DNA of 10,838 nt from Candidatus Onthoplasma faecigallinarum (GTDB lineage Bacteria > Bacillota > Clostridia > Christensenellales > UBA1242), in NCBI GenBank assembly GCA_018715225.1, contig DVMB01000009.1:1-10838 (forward strand), given 5' to 3'. Below the pieces are notes generated by a model, which saw nothing but the letters and a program-made list of their open reading frames with translations, was not told where the DNA came from and made no database searches. How positions within the stretch are numbered: the stretch's first letter is position 1; the number at the start of each line of letters is the position of its first letter. A program made the translations under genes and the position numbers. Below, piece after piece: positions 8,426 through 10,838 of the stretch.

Positions 8426-8433
8426 AATATCAT

Positions 8434-8438
8434 CTCCT
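8434..8438 (-). promoter_or_regulatory. Ribosome binding site fixing the recA TTG start
   Basis: AGGAG lies 8 nt upstream of the TTG at 8425. The ATG at 8433-8431 directly abuts this site and is followed after two codons by an in-frame TGA, so it cannot be the recA start. Confidence 0.8.
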
Positions 8439-8447
8439 TACATAAAC

Positions 8448-8476
8448 ATATTATCAAACAAAACAAAGTTTGTCAA
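8448..8476 (-). promoter_or_regulatory. recA(-recN) promoter
   Basis: A perfect TTGACA -35 box (8476-8471) is followed either by TAATAT (8453-8448, 17-nt spacer) or by the better hexamer GATAAT (8455-8450, 15-nt spacer). Transcription would start near 8442 and leave a short leader. The first three bases of the -35 box lie inside the LexA box, so bound LexA would exclude RNA polymerase. Confidence 0.7.
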
Positions 8477-8496
8477 ACATTTGTTCGACAAACTTT
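8465..8496. repeat. 32-bp near-palindrome centred on the LexA box; possible pgsA terminator
   Basis: The arms AAAGTTTGTC (8465-8474) and GACAAACTTT (8487-8496) are perfect 10-bp complements, and 14 of the 16 base pairs of the whole 32-bp unit match. Its centre coincides exactly with the centre of the LexA box. On the minus strand the hairpin starts 7 nt after the pgsA stop and is followed by GTTTTGTTTG, so it may also act as an intrinsic terminator for pgsA. That dual role is inferred. Confidence 0.75.
8474..8487. promoter_or_regulatory. LexA (SOS) operator of recA
   Basis: On the minus strand the sequence is CGAACAAATGTTTG, a full match to the Bacillus-type LexA consensus CGAACRNRYGTTYG. 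It overlaps the recA -35 element, as expected for a repressor site. RecA-stimulated LexA cleavage would derepress recA and recN together. lexA itself is not in the window. Confidence 0.9.
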
Positions 8497-8503
8497 CAAG
8501 ATA

Positions 8504-9097
8504 TTATTCATTTTCTTTGAAACAAGATCTGTTTTTTACCAAATAATTTATTCCCGAAATTATTGTAAGTATCGTTGCTAGTCCAAGGGTTACATACGCC
8601 AAGATTTCAACTAGCAAAACCAACCAACCAGGAGTAGCAAATCCACAAGTATAAATATATGACAAAATGATGCAAATAGGTAATGCTATCATTTGAACGA
8701 AAGTCTTAGCTTTCCCCCACATGTCAGCCGCAAGGACAACACCCTTGTTTGCCGCAAGCAGACGCAAAGCGCTGACCATGAATTCCCTAGCGATAATGAT
8801 AGTAACTATTATAGCACCCCAAGGATTAGGAATAGTACCATCAGCGATGATCAAAAACAACACCGTTGATGTCAATATTTTGTCTGCGATTGGATCCAAA
8901 AACTTTCCAAAATTTGTAACGATATTGCGTTTTCTTGCGATCTTTCCGTCCAAAAGATCAGTGAGTGCCGCCACGATAAATATTAAAAGTGCAACTAATT
9001 TCCCTATACCATAAGGTATAAAATTGGCAAGATAGAAAAACATCATAAACGGTATAAGGATAATACGCATTAAAGTCAATCTATTAGGTAAATTCAT
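8504..9097 (-). CDS. pgsA: CDP-diacylglycerol--glycerol-3-phosphate 3-phosphatidyltransferase
   Basis: PgsA is an integral membrane enzyme that joins CDP-diacylglycerol and glycerol-3-phosphate to make phosphatidylglycerophosphate, the committed step to phosphatidylglycerol and cardiolipin. The 197-aa product begins with the family's typical MNLPNRLTLMRIILIP. It carries the full CDP-alcohol phosphatidyltransferase motif D47-x2-D50-G51-x2-A54-R55-x8-G64-x3-D68-x3-D72, whose aspartates bind the metal and catalyse transfer. A second conserved block (REFMVSALRLLAANKG, about 104-119) supports PgsA over other members of the family. Hydrophobic stretches at about 8-25, 33-48, 75-86, 95-104, 133-150 and 158-182 fit a six-helix membrane protein. 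The ATG follows AGGAG by six bases. It has its own promoter and lies upstream of recA, a neighbourhood common in Bacillota, but the often intervening cinA is absent. Confidence 0.95.
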   Translation of the reverse strand: MNLPNRLTLMRIILIPFMMFFYLANFIPYGIGKLVALLIFIVAALTDLLDGKIARKRNIVTNFGKFLDPIADKILTSTVLFLIIADGTIPNPWGAIIVTIIIAREFMVSALRLLAANKGVVLAADMWGKAKTFVQMIALPICIILSYIYTCGFATPGWLVLLVEILAYVTLGLATILTIISGINYLVKNRSCFKENE

Positions 9098-9115
9098 AAC
9101 AATCTCCTACATTAG

Positions 9116-9144
9116 ATTATAGCAAAACCAATATCAAAGCACAA
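9116..9144 (-). promoter_or_regulatory. pgsA promoter
   Basis: A consensus TATAAT (9121-9116) with an extended -10 TG (TGC at 9124-9122) lies about 19 nt before the pgsA ATG. The matching -35 is weak (TTGTGC, 9144-9139, 17-nt spacer), as is usual when an extended -10 is present. The AGGAG ribosome site is at 9108-9104. Confidence 0.65.
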
Positions 9145-9176
9145 GCGAATTGATAATAATAAAAAAATTTTATACC

Positions 9177-9389
9177 TCATTCGTTTTCATTACTTACACC
9201 CAATAGATAATCGCATGAACAATGCAAAAGTTTACATAAATTGTATAAATTGATGCAGTTCGGGTACGCCTTGGCATTTTCCCATTTCATAATCGTCTTT
9301 ATAGACAAATTCAATTTGTTAGACAATTCATCTTGTGTCATATTAGAATTCGATCTCAGTTCTTTCAGTCTTTTTGCAAAAACTCTCAT
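9177..9389 (-). CDS. Small XRE/Cro-CI family helix-turn-helix regulator
   Basis: A 70-aa protein consisting almost only of a Cro/C1-type DNA-binding domain. The HTH spans about residues 18-39: helix TQDELSNKLN, turn, then recognition helix SIKTIMKWENAK, with the typical W-E-N following it. The end CDYLLGVSNENE is the common tail of stand-alone XRE regulators in Bacillota. There is no sensor, peptidase or membrane domain, so it probably acts as a dimeric repressor; its target is unknown. The ATG follows AGGAG by six bases. It sits between a leftward terminator and the pgsA promoter and has no clear terminator of its own, so some read-through into pgsA is possible. No toxin-like or phage partner is adjacent, which argues against a toxin-antitoxin or prophage assignment. 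Confidence 0.9.
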   Translation of the reverse strand: MRVFAKRLKELRSNSNMTQDELSNKLNLSIKTIMKWENAKAYPNCINLYNLCKLLHCSCDYLLGVSNENE

Positions 9390-9407
9390 CTTACGCTCCT
9401 ATATACA

Positions 9408-9416
9408 AGATAACAT
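9408..9416 (-). promoter_or_regulatory. Possible extended -10 element of the HTH regulator gene
   Basis: TGT followed by TATCTT (9413-9408) forms an extended -10-like element about 19 nt before the start codon. No good -35 is seen at the right distance, so this is a weak call. Confidence 0.3.
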
Positions 9417-9465
9417 AAAAATATTTCATAAAAAGACCTTTCTACAAAATTCAACATAATATGAC

Positions 9466-9490
9466 AAAAAAAATGTCGCTAAGGCGACAT
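9466..9490 (-). terminator. Leftward intrinsic terminator upstream of the HTH regulator
   Basis: A 7-bp stem ATGTCGC/GCGACAT (9473-9479 with 9484-9490) closes a 4-nt loop. Read on the minus strand it is followed by a run of eight T, a good rho-independent terminator. It would end transcripts coming from the nucleoside hydrolase side and insulate the HTH gene. The plus-strand side is T-rich but less regular. Confidence 0.75.
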
Positions 9491-9727
9491 CCTTTATCTT
9501 TTATTTATTTTTAAATATTGATTGTATTGAATGATTTTCATCTAAAAAAGTGAATAGCCAAAAGTGAGGAATATAAGAATAATATTTTTCTATTAGCTTA
9601 TATTTTTATCTTTATCATACATTTTTCATTATTATTAAAATTATGAATTCATAAAAAAGCACTCATGTGGTTAAGTATTTTTACGCAATTACGCAATACT
9701 AAATCAAAATAGATGTTTATTTTGATC
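9491..9727. other. Gene-free AT-rich stretch between nucleoside hydrolase and terminator
   Basis: About 240 nt with no credible coding frame on either strand. It holds three small structures. A 9-bp inverted repeat (9703-9711 with 9718-9726, loop GATGTT) begins just after the hydrolase stop. TTACGCAA is duplicated in tandem at 9681-9696. A perfect 14-bp palindrome TTATGAATTCATAA lies at 9641-9654. It may be a long 3' untranslated region or contain a small RNA ending at the 9466-9490 terminator, but I see no strong promoter inside it. Confidence 0.5.
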
Positions 9728-10678
9728 TTAATAAAATTTGAATCTATCCAATTTTTTTATTGCATCGAAAAATATTTGATGAAGTTTTTTCTTGTGCACT
9801 TTGTAAGCAAAATTCACAGTCCCCAATTTATTGAATTCCACCATGGTTTTACCAGGAAGTTCATCTGTGTCAACGTAGAAAAACGAGCGTTTTGTCTTAA
9901 ACAATTTAGGATATTTCATTATCATAAACGCACAGGTATCATTTGTCGCTATCCGCCTGTCAGGATAACCATGTTCCCAATATCCATTGTACATTTCAAA
10001 CAAAAAGTGCCCGACATCGTTCATGTCTCTTATTTTATACACTTCTTCTTCTGTGAAATTTGCCAGTTCTCTGCCCATTTTTGACGGAATAATAGTTACA
10101 GGGATTCCACTTTCCATAACTATTTTAAATGCTTCTGGATCCGAGGAAACATTAAATGAAATATAATTTCTCCACCTATCTCCCTCAGTTTTCATTCCGT
10201 ATGGTGCACAGCCCTCGCAATAAATATGACTTATCATATAGACAACATCTGGGTGTTCTTGAATCAAATATCCTAAATTAGTGTGTGGACCCAATTCTAT
10301 AATATTGATGTCATTTTTATACTTTTTTATCGTCTCATACATCGCATCAACCGCCGACATTTCAATCGGTTTACTCTTGACAGTCTTTGGTGGAATGTAG
10401 TTTCCCATACCTTCCATTTGGTGCACATCTCGTGCATCAGGGCTTATTCTTTTCATCGCTTTTTCCGCCCCTTTAGCAACAGGAATATCTGTCCTATCAA
10501 ATTTTTCCAACGTGTGTAGCACATTTCTAGTTACGGTCTCAAGGTCCAAATTTCCCGCTACTGTTGTAATAAGTTTTATATCAACTTGCTCATCATACAA
10601 AGAAAGAGCCACTGCGACTGTGTCATCGACTCCCGGGTCAGTATCTATAATCACATTAAATTTCTGTTGTTTTTTCAT
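9728..10678 (-). CDS. Inosine-uridine preferring nucleoside hydrolase family protein, divergent
   Basis: Members of this family hydrolyse the N-glycosidic bond of ribonucleosides to free base and ribose, for salvage or catabolism in the cytoplasm. The 316-aa length is normal. The N-terminal calcium motif DTDPGVDD is intact (residues 12-19), DVHQMEGMG (84-92) corresponds to the usual V-H-G-x-D-G-L-G, LGPHTNL (129-135) to LGPLTNL, and FNVSSDPEA (175-183) to EFNxxxDPEA. Divergent points: the glycine-rich MGGA strand is replaced by MISHIYCEGCAPYG (148-161), and the C-terminal His-Asp pair reads N246-D247, keeping the calcium-binding Asp but not the His thought to protonate the leaving base. Substrate range may therefore differ from RihA/RihB-type enzymes. 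The ATG follows GGAG by seven bases. The gene appears to be transcribed alone, and no permease or kinase neighbour is visible. Confidence 0.9.
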   Translation of the reverse strand: MKKQQKFNVIIDTDPGVDDTVAVALSLYDEQVDIKLITTVAGNLDLETVTRNVLHTLEKFDRTDIPVAKGAEKAMKRISPDARDVHQMEGMGNYIPPKTVKSKPIEMSAVDAMYETIKKYKNDINIIELGPHTNLGYLIQEHPDVVYMISHIYCEGCAPYGMKTEGDRWRNYISFNVSSDPEAFKIVMESGIPVTIIPSKMGRELANFTEEEVYKIRDMNDVGHFLFEMYNGYWEHGYPDRRIATNDTCAFMIMKYPKLFKTKRSFFYVDTDELPGKTMVEFNKLGTVNFAYKVHKKKLHQIFFDAIKKLDRFKFY

Positions 10679-10695
10679 AAAGTGTCTCCAAAATT

Positions 10696-10724
10696 ATTAT
10701 ATAAAATTTAATTAATTTTAACAA
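10696..10724 (-). promoter_or_regulatory. Proximal promoter of the nucleoside hydrolase gene
   Basis: TTGTTA (10724-10719), a 17-nt spacer and a consensus TATAAT (10701-10696). Transcription would start close to the GGAG ribosome site (10689-10686), giving a very short leader. The surrounding DNA is almost pure A/T, so chance matches are likely; the exact spacing and hexamer support the call. Confidence 0.5.
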
Positions 10725-10762
10725 CTATTTTGAAAAATAAAAACAATATCAGCCAATAAATA

Positions 10763-10836
10763 ACAAAATTCTAATGTATAATTCAAACCTATTCTAATTT
10801 TATTGCATTAATGTGTCAAAATTTGTAGAATTTTGT
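10763..10836. repeat. 11-bp inverted repeat bracketing the distal promoter
   Basis: ACAAAATTCTA (10763-10773) and TAGAATTTTGT (10826-10836) are perfect inverted copies separated by 52 nt that contain the whole distal promoter. A third CAAAATT core lies at 10817-10823. The arrangement suits either paired operator sites or, less likely given the short arms, an invertible segment. The right copy is two bases from the window edge, so the arm may be longer. Confidence 0.45.
10791..10819 (-). promoter_or_regulatory. Distal promoter of the nucleoside hydrolase gene
   Basis: A perfect TTGACA (10819-10814), a 17-nt spacer and TAGAAT (10796-10791, five of six to consensus). It would give a leader of about 105 nt. 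Its -35 overlaps an inverted repeat CAAAATT-N5-AATTTTG (10817-10835), which could be an operator. Confidence 0.55.
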
Positions 10837-10838
10837 CG

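Noticed and set aside
8431..8433. ATG upstream of recA as its start codon
   Set aside because: It is out of frame with recA, abuts the AGGAG with no spacing, and meets TGA after two further codons.
9177..9389. HTH protein as an antitoxin or phage repressor
   Set aside because: No toxin-like small gene, integrase or phage gene lies next to it; neighbours are a terminator and the pgsA promoter.
9713..10084. Plus-strand 123-codon frame under the nucleoside hydrolase gene
   Set aside because: It is antisense to a well-supported gene and the translation has no family features; the only plus-strand ATG lies in the hairpin region without a ribosome site.
10690..10790. Riboswitch in the leader of the nucleoside hydrolase gene
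   Set aside because: The leader is almost pure A/T and shows no recognisable purine or other riboswitch core or paired helices.
1..10838. CRISPR array, tRNA, rRNA or insertion sequence
   Set aside because: No regularly spaced direct repeats, no cloverleaf or rRNA-like segments, and no transposase coding sequence were found on reading both strands.

Overview
This is an AT-rich window whose features point to a low-GC, anaerobic Gram-positive bacterium (Bacillota, probably class Clostridia). The evidence is strong AGGAG-type ribosome sites, a perfect Bacillus-type LexA box, a clostridial-style 2[4Fe-4S] ferredoxin, the pgsA-recA neighbourhood, and a very large secreted protein with a Gram-positive-like signal peptide. 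No rRNA, tRNA, CRISPR array, transposase or phage gene is visible. Every gene except the ferredoxin is on the minus strand.

Layout from left to right. Positions 1-4412 (minus) are one uninterrupted frame of at least 1,470 codons that leaves the window. It encodes the N-terminal part of a giant secreted, beta-rich, Tyr/Asn/Asp/Ser/Thr-rich surface protein of unknown function. Its start overlaps by 16 nt the 3' end of a thioredoxin-reductase-like flavoprotein gene (minus, stop at 4397). That flavoprotein has a CxxC redox pair but a degraded NADPH-2'-phosphate motif. Across a short, extremely AT-rich divergent region lies a 55-aa ferredoxin gene (5496-5663, plus) with a strong promoter of its own. 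A bidirectional terminator (5710-5746) separates it from the DNA-repair pair.

The middle of the window is a housekeeping and DNA-repair block on the minus strand: pgsA (phosphatidylglycerophosphate synthase), then recA, then recN. recA and recN share one base (TAATG), so they almost certainly form one transcript. The recA promoter carries a perfect CGAAC-N4-GTTTG LexA/SOS operator that overlaps its -35 box and sits at the exact centre of a 32-bp near-palindrome. recA starts with TTG.

To the right are a 70-aa XRE-family helix-turn-helix regulator, a leftward terminator, a gene-free AT-rich stretch of about 240 nt, and a divergent inosine-uridine-type nucleoside hydrolase. Upstream of the hydrolase are two promoter-like sequences, the distal one bracketed by an 11-bp inverted repeat.

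The most interesting items are the giant surface protein gene overlapping a redox gene, the atypical thioredoxin reductase divergent from a ferredoxin (possible ferredoxin- or NADH-linked disulfide reductase), the LexA box embedded in a long palindrome that may also terminate pgsA, and the inverted repeat around the nucleoside hydrolase promoter. I see no clear evidence for a wholly new defence or mobile system here.
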